Source of the DNA: Taishania sp045629585 | Lineage (GTDB): Bacteria > Bacteroidota > Bacteroidia > Flavobacteriales_D > Crocinitomicaceae | Assembly (NCBI GenBank): GCA_045629585.1 | Contig: JAZQRM010000092.1 | Location: 1-64,000 of the forward strand | Direction of reading: 5' to 3' | DNA: 64,000 nucleotides | Shown: piece after piece, positions 14,776 to 24,403 of the stretch | How the letters are laid out: every line of letters starts with the position of its first letter | Numbering within the stretch: position 1 is the first letter of the stretch | Position numbers and translations under genes: made by a program | Notes under the pieces: model-generated | The model's input: the letters and a program-made list of their open reading frames with translations, nothing else | What the model was told of the DNA's origin: nothing | The model's database searches: none

Positions 14776-17700
14776 TTATAATAAAACTAGTTTTTCCAAT
14801 TTTTCAGTAGTCTCTCCATCGGGTGTTCTAACTTTTAAACGATATACATAAACACCTCTAGCTAACCGATCTCCAAAGTCATCTGTTCCGTCCCATGTAA
14901 TCCCTTCGGAACGATACCCAACGGTGTAAGTCGGTGAAAGTATTGTTTTAACCAACTTTCCTGATACAGTGAAAATTTGAATCATAGCCTCTAATTCTAC
15001 ACAACATTGATTGTGTTCAAAGAAAAACTCCGTATGTGTCGTAAATGGATTGGGATAATTTAACACATGTTTCAAAGCCAAATTTTGTTGTTCTTCCACT
15101 AAAAACTCAAGTGTCTCCTCTGTGGAGTTGTTATTCACATCCCAAACTTTTAATGCCAAAGTATGCCTACCGGGTTTTAAATCGGTTAGTTGAAAACGTA
15201 TCTCCCCATTTTTATAGGAATCGATGTTGTTTTTATAATATTCATTCAAAACGATTGGCTTGTCAACGGCACCATCTAAAACAAGCGTAATGTCGTGTCC
15301 AATTCCGTTACCAACCGTATTTATACCACTCTCATCACGTACTTTAGCGATAAGATAAGGAGTTTCATTAGTCAAACCTCCGTTTACAAAGTTTTCATTA
15401 TTCAGGTATAAATTAATCAACGGTCCTACTTGATCATTTAATCCGTTAGGATTTATCCCACCGACATAAACTCGCTGTTCCTGCCCTAAAGCATCCGTCT
15501 GGGTACCATTAACATATAAACTAAACTTACCAAAACCATAGGAATAATCAATGTCCTTAGGAACGATAAATTCAAACTTAAAATCCCCATTTGTAACGGT
15601 TGATTGCCCTCTATAAATCACGTTCTTTTGCTCCTCATAAGGAAGAACATTAGCAACTTTCACCGTTCCAGGACCTGGTTTTTGTCCTAATGTCTGTACT
15701 TGTTTAACTTTATCATAAAGAGAGGTAGTTGCAACTCCATTGAAACCTGATAAACGATTACCATAAAAATCTTCAACATGCGCACTAACATACACCTTAC
15801 TTAGGGCCGTCAATGTATCAACTTGAATATTTACCGCTTTTCCATTTATAGAATCAATCACCACTTTATACTCAGGCATAGCTAAGCGTAACGCAGGATC
15901 ACCAACCAAAATAAATGCAGACCGACTAGTAGAACCACCACTTCCCATTCTCTGTTTGGTTTTTAACAACACCTCCCCCAATGTCAATGGTTTCATTCCT
16001 GAATTACGTTGGAACATCTCTCTAAACAAACTATTAACAACCGTTGAATTGAGAGAATAGGAAACGGTTCTTGTTGTCGTTAACAAGCCTATCGCTCCGC
16101 CCAGAGCATTCAAGCTCATCCATTCACCTGCAGAAATAGCCAGCGGATCATCGTAGCGAGTAAATTCACAAGTGGAAGAAATAAATAATGGTAAACGATC
16201 AATATTTCGCAGGGCCTGAATCTCCGAATAATTAATTATCGTTGCATCTGAAAGTTTTTCAACTCCACCATGTCCTACGTAATTAATCACTAAACTACCA
16301 GTATTAAAACTCTGCATTAAGTCAACATTTAACTGAGGAAAACGCTCCCCACCCACTGTCGCGACAACTTGATAAGCATCCAGGTACAATTTCTTGACAT
16401 TTAAATCGGGATGATTTGCTTTTAGAACTTCATAGGCTGGCTCTAAATCCGTTAAAATAAAATAGTCTTCAAAATCACCTACATTAGTAACTTTTGTTCG
16501 CCAATCTCCAAAAGTAGAAGTCGAAACTCCGTCTACACAGTTAATATTATTTTGCGTAAAAAACTGTGAACCATTTTTCATATAATGCTCAATTTTATTC
16601 ACTTGATCACGCATGGTATTCAAATCAGAACCTAAAATCCTACCTATAGCCACATCAACAATATCAATACTCGTAAACCCCTCATTATCATCTAATATAG
16701 CAAAATAGTCGTCGGTTCCAATATTGGCTTGTGTAGATTCTGCATAGGAAGGTCCAAGTATTTCATACGTTGGAACACAATTTTTTTTAACTCCAGTCAC
16801 GCGACCTTTTGGATCAAAAGATCCATCCCCAAACATACAAACATACTTGAGTTTTGCTCCTGTTGAATTTTGTGAACGATCATAAAACATCTTTATAAAA
16901 TGACGGATTGCAGCATAATCTTGCGCACCAGAACTAAACTCATTATAAATCAACTTAACATCTACAACTTGTACTGTATAACCGTAAAAAGAACGATGCA
17001 ATTCTGCCAAACGATTAGCTTGAGGCATTAATTCCGCATTAGTCAAAATCAAATAGTCCATTACTGGTAGTCCGTGTAAATTTTGGTTACCAACAACTTC
17101 AACAAAAGAAGGAATTGGAAATGAGAACCCATTACTCCCTGCAAACTCTTTTAAAACACTGGTTTCCACAACAAAAGTATGCCCACCTCCATTTGGCTGG
17201 ATAGGAATAATTGTTGGCTGCTGTCGATTTGTAACATCCCACACAAAACCATTGTTGCCAAGTCCCGAAATAGAAAATTCAGTAACATTACCCGAACCAA
17301 CTGTTGCGACATCACGAAAAAGAACACTCCCATTAGAAGCAACAATATAACGACGAGACTGCAATTCGATTTTATCCAAACGTCCAGTTATAGACGCTGC
17401 AATTCGATTAAAAGTAATTCCCAATATAACAGAACCACTATTTGCAAAATTAATTATGGTATCCTTTCTTCCAAAAGCATCAGAACCACCACTTGGCAAT
17501 GCGGTCGAACCAACAAAACCATTATTAATACGATACTCAACGGAACCAAACGACCCCCCAGGACTATCGGAGCCCATTATTACACGCAATTTAGAAGGAG
17601 CAGAAACCACAGGATTAGGAAAAGTGAAATTGTAATTTCTAGAAAGTTCTACATCAAACAAATCTCCATACCAACGCTGTCCACATTCTTTATAATTATA

Positions 17701-18657
17701 AATATCGGATTCCACAACAGCATAATAATTATATGAATTGGTTGTATGCGTAATCCCTGAAGAAACAGTTGGGGCTTGCGAAATACGATTCTGAGGAGTA
17801 GCACCGTTTATATGTATAAAATAAGTAGACACATCAGAATAAATATTTCGTTCATTCACGAAATTCAACCCGTCATAATCCCAACGATTAGGTCCTTTTG
17901 CATAAAATAAAATATAGTCGGAATCATCGAAACTATTATCACCACCATCAACAACTTGAATGGCAACTTTAGCCAAATCATCCGTTCGTTTAGGAGAAGA
18001 GTTCAAGTCTGGAATACGTCCATCACCGTTTCCGTACACATGAATATGATTAGAATTAAGACTTGTTGTATTTACACCAATACTTCTCAAAAAAGATTTA
18101 TCTATCTTATAAATACCATCGGAAGTAACTGCAATTTTATACCACTGTCCTGAACTTAAAACGGAATTCGTTACATAACTCTTGTTATATGTTTGACTAG
18201 AAACAATCGATTGACGTGAATAATTCAATTCCGTAATTCGATGAACACTACCATTAACTTTTATGAAAGGCATGAAAACTAAATTAAAAAATCGTTTACC
18301 ATAACCATTTGTTGTTTTACTTTCTAAGTATACGCTTTCAGTAACTTTAATTTGGAATCTATTTAAATAATCAATTTCCTCTTGCAAAGCAGGAGTCGTA
18401 TTATAACTGCCAATTATCGCTTGCCAGTTAATATTTGACTTTACTTCTTCTTGGTGATAGCGTAATAGCTTCCCATCAGCAAAAGTACTGCTATCAAAAT
18501 CAGGAGTTTTATAAACAGCACCTTGAATAACCTCCGAAGACGGTACCTTCCAATTAACACGAATTTTAAATACTTCCTGACCTGCAACATTTAATAAATT
18601 AAAAAAAGCAAGACTGAATAAAAACAAACGAAAAACAAATAAGTGTGGGTGTTTCAT
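14776..18657 (-). CDS. porU: T9SS C-terminal signal peptidase PorU (family C25)
   Basis: PorU is the surface sortase that removes the C-terminal signal of T9SS cargo and links it to A-LPS or to the membrane. The 1293-residue protein has a signal peptide, a long N-terminal beta region, a gingipain-type C25 domain with the catalytic dyad His 796 (VGHGG) and Cys 830 (SSTCEFTRYDDP), and a C-terminal sorting-type domain (YPNPFTTHTEF to the FlgD-like WDGTDDFGDRLARGVYVYRL). In PorU this tail is known to be kept and to help bind PorV. It is the first gene of the operon with porV and ispF. Confidence 0.95.
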   Translation of the reverse strand: MKHPHLFVFRLFLFSLAFFNLLNVAGQEVFKIRVNWKVPSSEVIQGAVYKTPDFDSSTFADGKLLRYHQEEVKSNINWQAIIGSYNTTPALQEEIDYLNRFQIKVTESVYLESKTTNGYGKRFFNLVFMPFIKVNGSVHRITELNYSRQSIVSSQTYNKSYVTNSVLSSGQWYKIAVTSDGIYKIDKSFLRSIGVNTTSLNSNHIHVYGNGDGRIPDLNSSPKRTDDLAKVAIQVVDGGDNSFDDSDYILFYAKGPNRWDYDGLNFVNERNIYSDVSTYFIHINGATPQNRISQAPTVSSGITHTTNSYNYYAVVESDIYNYKECGQRWYGDLFDVELSRNYNFTFPNPVVSAPSKLRVIMGSDSPGGSFGSVEYRINNGFVGSTALPSGGSDAFGRKDTIINFANSGSVILGITFNRIAASITGRLDKIELQSRRYIVASNGSVLFRDVATVGSGNVTEFSISGLGNNGFVWDVTNRQQPTIIPIQPNGGGHTFVVETSVLKEFAGSNGFSFPIPSFVEVVGNQNLHGLPVMDYLILTNAELMPQANRLAELHRSFYGYTVQVVDVKLIYNEFSSGAQDYAAIRHFIKMFYDRSQNSTGAKLKYVCMFGDGSFDPKGRVTGVKKNCVPTYEILGPSYAESTQANIGTDDYFAILDDNEGFTSIDIVDVAIGRILGSDLNTMRDQVNKIEHYMKNGSQFFTQNNINCVDGVSTSTFGDWRTKVTNVGDFEDYFILTDLEPAYEVLKANHPDLNVKKLYLDAYQVVATVGGERFPQLNVDLMQSFNTGSLVINYVGHGGVEKLSDATIINYSEIQALRNIDRLPLFISSTCEFTRYDDPLAISAGEWMSLNALGGAIGLLTTTRTVSYSLNSTVVNSLFREMFQRNSGMKPLTLGEVLLKTKQRMGSGGSTSRSAFILVGDPALRLAMPEYKVVIDSINGKAVNIQVDTLTALSKVYVSAHVEDFYGNRLSGFNGVATTSLYDKVKQVQTLGQKPGPGTVKVANVLPYEEQKNVIYRGQSTVTNGDFKFEFIVPKDIDYSYGFGKFSLYVNGTQTDALGQEQRVYVGGINPNGLNDQVGPLINLYLNNENFVNGGLTNETPYLIAKVRDESGINTVGNGIGHDITLVLDGAVDKPIVLNEYYKNNIDSYKNGEIRFQLTDLKPGRHTLALKVWDVNNNSTEETLEFLVEEQQNLALKHVLNYPNPFTTHTEFFFEHNQCCVELEAMIQIFTVSGKLVKTILSPTYTVGYRSEGITWDGTDDFGDRLARGVYVYRLKVRTPDGETTEKLEKLVLL

Positions 18658-18816
18658 AGTACAAAAATGTAAAGTTTAAACAATACGACATAAAAAAACG
18701 AAACAAATCTTTGATTATTATAAGTTGAATTGCAATATTTGTAACCTTTATAACTTTTACTCGTTATAGAGTTACGAACAAGAAGTTATTTAAACAACAT
18801 CAAAATTGCAAAATAG

Positions 18817-19785
18817 ATGAAATTTATAAAGCGCTTAATCGCGACATCTTTGTGTTGTTTGGCTACTTATGGTGCACAAGCTCAAGACCCATCGTTTACG
18901 CAGTTTTACTCGAATCCGATATATTTGAATCCGGCATTTGCAGGGTCAAATGGTTGTCCACGATTTGCTGTAAATTACCGTAATCAATGGCCAAGTCTTT
19001 CTGGTAACTATGTTACTTATGCAGCATCATATGACCAATATATCAAACAACTCTCTGGTGGTATCGGTGTAATTGCAACACATGATGTTCAAGGACAAGG
19101 CACCATTCAAACCACTTCATTAGCATTAATTTATTCCTATCACCTAAAAGTTAATCGGAAATTCTCCATCATGTTTGGAGCACAAGCAGGGTATTACCAA
19201 AAATCTTTAAATTGGGATAAATTAACATTTGGGGATCAGATCGACGATAGAAAAGGATTTATTTATCAGACTGCCGACTTACCTCGAGGTGGCCGAAAAG
19301 GATATTTTGATGCCTCAGCAGGAATAGTAGGTTATACCGAAAACTTTTTCTTTGGAGCGTCTGTACATCACTTAAACATGCCTAATGAATCCTTAATAAT
19401 CGGTGAAAGTAGATTACCTATGCGATTTACAGGACACGCTGGTGCTGAAATAAAAATAGGTTCGAAATCAAAATACTCTACAAAAGCATCCATTATGCCC
19501 AATGTTATTTATCAATACATGGGAGGTTTTCAAGAGTTAAACATCGGTACTTACTTTAAATATGGAATCTTCACGGCAGGAGTGTGGTATCGAACAAGCG
19601 ATGCTTTTATAATCACTGCAGGAATTCGAACCAATCAATTTAGAATCGGTTACTCCTATGACGTAACAACATCTAAATTAAATAATAATATTTCAGGCGG
19701 ATCACACGAAGTTTCCCTTGGTTTGAACCTAGCTTGTAAGAAAAGAATTCAGCAATTTAGAACTATTTCGTGTCCTTCTTTTTAA
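18817..19785 (+). CDS. PorP/SprF-family T9SS outer membrane protein
   Basis: The 322-residue protein has a signal peptide (cleavage AQAQ-D) and the hallmark start of the family, DPSFTQFYSNPIYLNPAFAG, followed by a beta-barrel rich in Gly and Tyr. PorP/SprF barrels anchor the T9SS rings or particular large cargo such as SprB. Many Flavobacteriales encode several copies, each next to its cargo adhesin. Here no adhesin is adjacent; the gene lies between porU (divergent) and gldJ, a place where some relatives have none, so it may be the core PorP copy. That is inference. Confidence 0.9.
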   Translation: MKFIKRLIATSLCCLATYGAQAQDPSFTQFYSNPIYLNPAFAGSNGCPRFAVNYRNQWPSLSGNYVTYAASYDQYIKQLSGGIGVIATHDVQGQGTIQTTSLALIYSYHLKVNRKFSIMFGAQAGYYQKSLNWDKLTFGDQIDDRKGFIYQTADLPRGGRKGYFDASAGIVGYTENFFFGASVHHLNMPNESLIIGESRLPMRFTGHAGAEIKIGSKSKYSTKASIMPNVIYQYMGGFQELNIGTYFKYGIFTAGVWYRTSDAFIITAGIRTNQFRIGYSYDVTTSKLNNNISGGSHEVSLGLNLACKKRIQQFRTISCPSF

Positions 19786-19866
19786 AAAAGTTGTAACCAA
19801 ATACAATTAATTGCGTTATTAAGTTAAATTTGTGTCTTTAATCCAATGTTAAATCAAATTAAGAAT

Positions 19867-21891
19867 ATGCGAATCATCCGTTTGATAGCCCTAGCTGCTG
19901 TAGGAAGTATGCTGGTTTGGTCATGTTCGAAAGAGAGCTCTTCTTCCACAGGATGGAATTATAACGATACCAAACAAGGTGGATTCCAGAAAGTTCCTTT
20001 TGTCGACCAAGAAACAGGACCAGGTTTGGTGTTTGTTGAAGGTGGTACCTTTACTATGGGACGTACAGAACAAGATGTAATGTATGACTGGAATAATCGT
20101 CCAGCACGTGTCACCGTTTCATCGTTCTATATGGACCAAACAGAGGTGACTAATTTTCACTGGCTAGAATATCTTTACTGGATTAACCGTGCCTATGGAG
20201 ATACATACCCGTTAGTTTATAAAAATGCTTTACCTGATACATTATCTTGGAGACAGCCTCTTGGATTTATGGAGAAGTATGTAGACTACTATTTACGTCA
20301 TCCTGCTTACCGTGACTATCCAGTTGTTGGTGTATCTTGGTTACAAGCAAATGACTACTGTAAATGGAGAACGGATCGTGTAAATGAATACATCATGATA
20401 CGTGAAGGCATCATTGGTTGGAACACAGGGCAAAGAGACGAAAACACATTTAATACTGATGCATATTACGTAGGTCAATACGAAGAAGCAGTAAAGAATG
20501 GAGTAAAAGACTTAAATCCAGATAATAAATCGGGTAAAAACGGTAAAAAACAAGGTAAACGTATCGTCCGTATGGAAGATGGTATTTTGTTACCAGCTTA
20601 CCGCCTACCAACTGAGGCAGAATGGGAATATGCTGCCGTAGGATTAATCGGTAACTTACAACCTGGGACAGAAAACATTACAGACAGACGCTTCTATCCT
20701 TGGAACGGACACTGGGTACGCCAAGACGATAAAGAATTCACAGGTAAAATCAGAGCTAACTTTGTAAGAGGTAAAGGAGATTACATGGGGGTTGCTGGAA
20801 ACTTAAATGATGATGCTGATGTAACTGCACCAGTAACTTCATACTGGCCAAATGACTTTGGATTATATAACATGGCTGGTAACGTTTCTGAATGGGTGTT
20901 AGATACATACAGACCGTTAACATCTGAAGATTTTGATGAATTTAGACCATTCCGTGGTAATGTATTCAAAACAAAACTTTTAGATAATCAAGGAATTGTA
21001 GATGCTAAAAATACATTTGTAATGTATGATGTGCACGCAATGAAAGAATATGTAAATGAATTTGAACGAATCCGTTTCCAACGAATTTCTGCGGCTCAAC
21101 ACAACCCTAATGACCCAGGAATTCCTGTTGGAATAGAGAAAAATGTTGAATCAAGAAATCCAGTTAGAACAGGATATGCACCAGATCCATTTTATGTTTC
21201 TCATGGTAAACAAAAAGATTCTTTTGAGTTAGCTTTATTACGTAGAATTAACCAAGTTTTAGATACAGCTATTCGTTATAAAAACGATAAATATATTGTA
21301 GAATCTTCAAACTTAATACAAGAACAGTTATTTGATGATTTATTTGCAGATGCAACTAGAGAAGGTCCAGAAGGAGAAGAATACGCTTACGAAATTTTAT
21401 CATTACTTCGCGTAGCATTTGCTGGATTCATTATTGACACGCCAGGTAAATTAAAATATAGAAATGTAACAGAGGAGGAAAATATAGGTCGCTTGAATTA
21501 TAGAAAAGATGATTATGTAGATTACTTAGATGGAGATATCGAAAGTTCAATACATTTCAAAGATGATGACCGTAAACTAAAAATAAATCAAGCAACTCGT
21601 GACCCTAAATTGGTAATGTACCAGAATGCTCATGAAGAATATGATTTAGATGGAAATCAAATTATACCTGGTGGTGAAAATAGAACTGCATGGCCTTCCA
21701 CTTTAATATCTGATAGATCGAAGGTATATAAAGGTGGATCATGGCAAGATAGAGCTTATTGGTTGGTCGCAGGTAACAGAAGATACCTTGACGAAAGACA
21801 ATCAATGTGTTCTCTAGGTTTCCGTTGCGCTATGGATCGAATCGGAAGTCCGACAGGATTCATGGTAGGAAAAAAGAAAAAGAAGAAGTAA
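19867..21891 (+). CDS. gldJ: gliding motility/T9SS lipoprotein GldJ
   Basis: GldJ is an outer-membrane lipoprotein that forms part of the T9SS/gliding machinery and is needed to stabilise GldK. The product has a lipoprotein signal (lipobox ending WSC) and an FGE-sulfatase (SUMF1) domain: GLVFVEGGTFTMGRTEQDV, DQTEVTNFHWLEYLYW, PVVGVSWLQANDYCKWR, RLPTEAEWEYAA and the closing YKGGSWQDRAYWLVAGNRRYL. An upstream ATG at 19846 would add 7 residues; a TAAATTTG element at 19825-19832 puts transcription so close to it that 19867 is preferred. At about 674 residues it is longer than the roughly 560 of F. johnsoniae GldJ, through inserts in the domain. The lysine-rich tail is notable. The neighbour murF repeats the known gldJ-murF order. 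Confidence 0.92.
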   Translation: MRIIRLIALAAVGSMLVWSCSKESSSSTGWNYNDTKQGGFQKVPFVDQETGPGLVFVEGGTFTMGRTEQDVMYDWNNRPARVTVSSFYMDQTEVTNFHWLEYLYWINRAYGDTYPLVYKNALPDTLSWRQPLGFMEKYVDYYLRHPAYRDYPVVGVSWLQANDYCKWRTDRVNEYIMIREGIIGWNTGQRDENTFNTDAYYVGQYEEAVKNGVKDLNPDNKSGKNGKKQGKRIVRMEDGILLPAYRLPTEAEWEYAAVGLIGNLQPGTENITDRRFYPWNGHWVRQDDKEFTGKIRANFVRGKGDYMGVAGNLNDDADVTAPVTSYWPNDFGLYNMAGNVSEWVLDTYRPLTSEDFDEFRPFRGNVFKTKLLDNQGIVDAKNTFVMYDVHAMKEYVNEFERIRFQRISAAQHNPNDPGIPVGIEKNVESRNPVRTGYAPDPFYVSHGKQKDSFELALLRRINQVLDTAIRYKNDKYIVESSNLIQEQLFDDLFADATREGPEGEEYAYEILSLLRVAFAGFIIDTPGKLKYRNVTEEENIGRLNYRKDDYVDYLDGDIESSIHFKDDDRKLKINQATRDPKLVMYQNAHEEYDLDGNQIIPGGENRTAWPSTLISDRSKVYKGGSWQDRAYWLVAGNRRYLDERQSMCSLGFRCAMDRIGSPTGFMVGKKKKKK

Positions 21892-21911
21892 TCGTATAAA
21901 TACTTAATTTT

Positions 21912-21942
21912 AAGTCCATCTTTATAGATGGACTTTTTTTTT
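21912..21942 (+). terminator. strong terminator between gldJ and murF
   Basis: AAGTCCATC (21913-21920 region) and GATGGACTT form a 9-base stem with the loop TTTATA, followed by nine T. The T-run ends only 5 bases before the murF start codon. Confidence 0.9.
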
Positions 21943-21947
21943 GAACA

Positions 21948-23222
21948 ATGATAGAAGAACTATACACCTATTTTTTGCAAAGTAACGGGATATCAACGGA
22001 TACTCGTAATATAATCCATGACTCAATCTTTTTTGCATTGAAAGGAGCCAATTTTGACGGAAACCTATTTGCAATAGATGCATTAAACCAAGGAGCAAAA
22101 TTTGCAGTTGTCGACAACGAGGAAATAGCAAAAATACATGCAAAATTATTTTTTGTACCTGACGTGTTAAAAGCTTTACAAGATCTGGCTCTACACCACC
22201 GTTTACAGTTTGACATCCCCGTAATTGGTATAACAGGAAGTAACGGAAAAACAACAACTAAAGAATTAATAGCTATAGTCCTCGAACAGAAATATAAAAT
22301 ACTGTATACTAAAGGAAATCTAAACAACCATATTGGTGTTCCTTTAACACTGCTCCAACTGAATAGCACCCATGAAATTGCCGTAATAGAAATGGGGGCA
22401 AATAAGTTTAAAGATATTGAAGAGTTGTGTGATATTGCTTTACCGACTCATGGTATCATTACAAACATTGGAAAAGCACATCTAGAAGGTTTTATCGATT
22501 TTGAAGGAGTCTTAAAAACAAAAAAAGAATTATACGATAGCGTTGCCAAAAGAAAAGGTGTACTGTTCTTAAATAACGATGATAAAATACTTTCCGACAT
22601 TATCCCCCCTACTCGAATTATAACCTATGGAAAACATAACAGCACAGTTACAGGAAAACTATTAGACTTAAATCCATTTGTAGAATTCGAATTCACATTC
22701 GATTCAGAAACCTCAGGGAAAATTGCAACAAAATTAATTGGAGAATACAATTTCTACAATTTCCTTGCAAGTATCGCAATTGGAACTTATTTCAATGTCA
22801 GTAAAAGGCAGATAATAGAGGGATTAACAAACTATCAACCAACAAATAATCGGTCACAAGTATCTAAAACAAATAAAAACACACTGATCATTGATTGTTA
22901 CAATGCGAATCCGACAAGTATGGCCGCAGCACTATACTCTTTTGCGAAAATAAAAAGTGTAAATAAGATCGCATTCTTAGGTGCCATGAAAGAATTGGGC
23001 CGTGATTCATTACAAGAACATCAAAAAATCGTTGATTTAGCAAAATCGCTAAATATTGATACGGTACTAATTGGACCTGAATTCACTAACACGGTACACG
23101 ACTTCAAACTTTTCCATTCAACAGATGAATTAATCAACACTGGAATTTCCACAGAAAACCATCTTATCCTCTTAAAAGGTTCAAGAAGCATTGGACTAGA
23201 AAATCTAATAAACTTATTATAA
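21948..23222 (+). CDS. murF: UDP-N-acetylmuramoyl-tripeptide--D-alanyl-D-alanine ligase
   Basis: MurF adds the D-Ala-D-Ala dipeptide to the UDP-MurNAc-tripeptide in the cytoplasm, using ATP. The 424-residue protein shows the Mur-ligase layout: an N-terminal UDP-binding part with STDTRN and SIFFALKG, the ATP loop GITGSNGKTTTKE from residue 94, a central LEGFIDFEGVLKTKKELYDS block, and the C-terminal NANPTSMAAAL motif. The length is slightly below the usual 430-460. It lies directly behind gldJ, as in other Flavobacteriales, but a strong hairpin terminator abuts its start codon, so expression needs read-through or a site I cannot place. Confidence 0.95.
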   Translation: MIEELYTYFLQSNGISTDTRNIIHDSIFFALKGANFDGNLFAIDALNQGAKFAVVDNEEIAKIHAKLFFVPDVLKALQDLALHHRLQFDIPVIGITGSNGKTTTKELIAIVLEQKYKILYTKGNLNNHIGVPLTLLQLNSTHEIAVIEMGANKFKDIEELCDIALPTHGIITNIGKAHLEGFIDFEGVLKTKKELYDSVAKRKGVLFLNNDDKILSDIIPPTRIITYGKHNSTVTGKLLDLNPFVEFEFTFDSETSGKIATKLIGEYNFYNFLASIAIGTYFNVSKRQIIEGLTNYQPTNNRSQVSKTNKNTLIIDCYNANPTSMAAALYSFAKIKSVNKIAFLGAMKELGRDSLQEHQKIVDLAKSLNIDTVLIGPEFTNTVHDFKLFHSTDELINTGISTENHLILLKGSRSIGLENLINLL

Positions 23223-23224
23223 GA

Positions 23225-23914
23225 ATGAAAACAGCTATACTTCTTGGAGCGACCGGGATGATCGGAAATGAAATTTTGGAAAATCTTTCAAATGATGATC
23301 TATATACGTCTATTTACGTATATTCAAGATCACCAATCAACCACAAAAGCGCAAAAATTAAAAATATCCTAACAGATTTTTCAGATATCGAGCAACTTAC
23401 ATTTCCTGACAAAGTAGACAGCTTATTTTCTTGTCTAGGTACAACCCGAAAAAAAACACCCGATTTAACTAAATACGCTTTTATAGAAATCGAAATACCT
23501 ATTCAAATGGTAAAAAGGTCTTTACAAATAGGTTTAAAACAAGTACATTACATCTCATCGATTGGTGCTAATCCGATGGCAAAAAACTACTACCTAAAAT
23601 TAAAAGGTACCGCTGAAAAAGAATTAAGCAATCTAGATATATCATCTTTATATATCTATCAGCCTGGCTTTTTAATTGGTGAAAGAAAGAATTATTCCAC
23701 AGGAGAACGCTTAATTCAAAAATTAGTCCAACCATTTGATCTTTTTTGTGTCGGAAAAGCTAAAAAATACCACTCCATAAAAAAAGAACAACTAGCTTCC
23801 GCCATAGTTAGCATAGATAAGGAAAACAACAAAGGTTCTTATGTCTTAGATTACAGTACACTTGAAGGTTACTTCAAAAAGCAACTAAAAAAAACACAAC
23901 TATCTGATTTTTAA
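23225..23914 (+). CDS. NAD(P)-binding protein, atypical short-chain/NmrA-like family
   Basis: The 229-residue protein starts with a Rossmann nucleotide-binding motif, LLGATGMIGNEILENL (6-21). It contains SLFSCLGTTRKKT and YISSIGANP, the pattern of the HTATIP2/TIP30-like branch of extended SDR proteins, and a YxxxK-like YYLKLKGTAEKEL. It probably binds NADPH; the substrate is unknown. It begins 2 bases after murF, so the two are one operon. No direct cell-wall role should be inferred from this. Confidence 0.85.
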   Translation: MKTAILLGATGMIGNEILENLSNDDLYTSIYVYSRSPINHKSAKIKNILTDFSDIEQLTFPDKVDSLFSCLGTTRKKTPDLTKYAFIEIEIPIQMVKRSLQIGLKQVHYISSIGANPMAKNYYLKLKGTAEKELSNLDISSLYIYQPGFLIGERKNYSTGERLIQKLVQPFDLFCVGKAKKYHSIKKEQLASAIVSIDKENNKGSYVLDYSTLEGYFKKQLKKTQLSDF

Positions 23915-24108
23915 GTAAAAACAATCCTTAAATTCTTGTAAATATAAAACAATAATACTACTTTTAGTACTCACAAAAAAATATACTAAAACGTACTATG
24001 CAAAGCCAAAGCAAATCTGAAAAATAAGACTCCTATCGTTTATTAAAACGTAGCCTTTATTGATTATAAAAGAACAATTAAGAACGTAGCTGTCCTATCT
24101 TTGTAGTA

Positions 24109-24328
24109 TTGCTTATTATAATAAATTAGAAATATATACTTTGTTTAATGGCAAAGTTTTGAATAAATAAATGGTCACAACTAAACCTGGATAAATTAGT
24201 TTTGGAACACATATTTTCTGCTTAAATGGTCAAAGCACAAGATATCCAAAGTGAAATATCCCCTGTTAGGTATAAGGTAGTTCACTCTATTTTATGATTA
24301 GCCCCGATTAACGTCAGGGCTTTTTTTT
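24109..24328 (+). ncRNA. candidate intergenic small RNA of about 220 nt (6S-like not excluded)
   Basis: The 490-base gap between two genes holds a promoter -7 element TATCTTTG (24096-24103) and, 197 bases later, a strong terminator (stem AGCCC/GGGCT, 24300-24320, then eight T at 24321-24328). No open frame lies between them. The segment can form small hairpins: ACTTTG/CAAAGT at 24138-24157 and AACTAA/TTAGTT at 24179-24201. The motif AATGG(T)CA occurs three times (24147, 24170, 24235 regions). Promoter, length and terminator all suit a stable RNA such as 6S, but I cannot see the long double-stranded rod of 6S RNA. The start is estimated from the -7 element; the -33 element is poor. Confidence 0.6.
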
Positions 24329-24353
24329 AGCAAAAACTTAAAATATTGAATAC

Positions 24354-24381
24354 AAAAAAAAGGAAGCTCTCACTTCCTTTT
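24354..24381 (-). terminator. terminator of the acyl-CoA dehydrogenase gene
   Basis: On the minus strand, AAGGAAG-TGAGAG-CTTCCTT forms a stem followed by a run of T. It lies 22 bases after the stop codon and faces the terminator of the candidate sRNA. Confidence 0.85.
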
Positions 24382-24403
24382 AATATCATAACTGTATAGA
24401 ATA

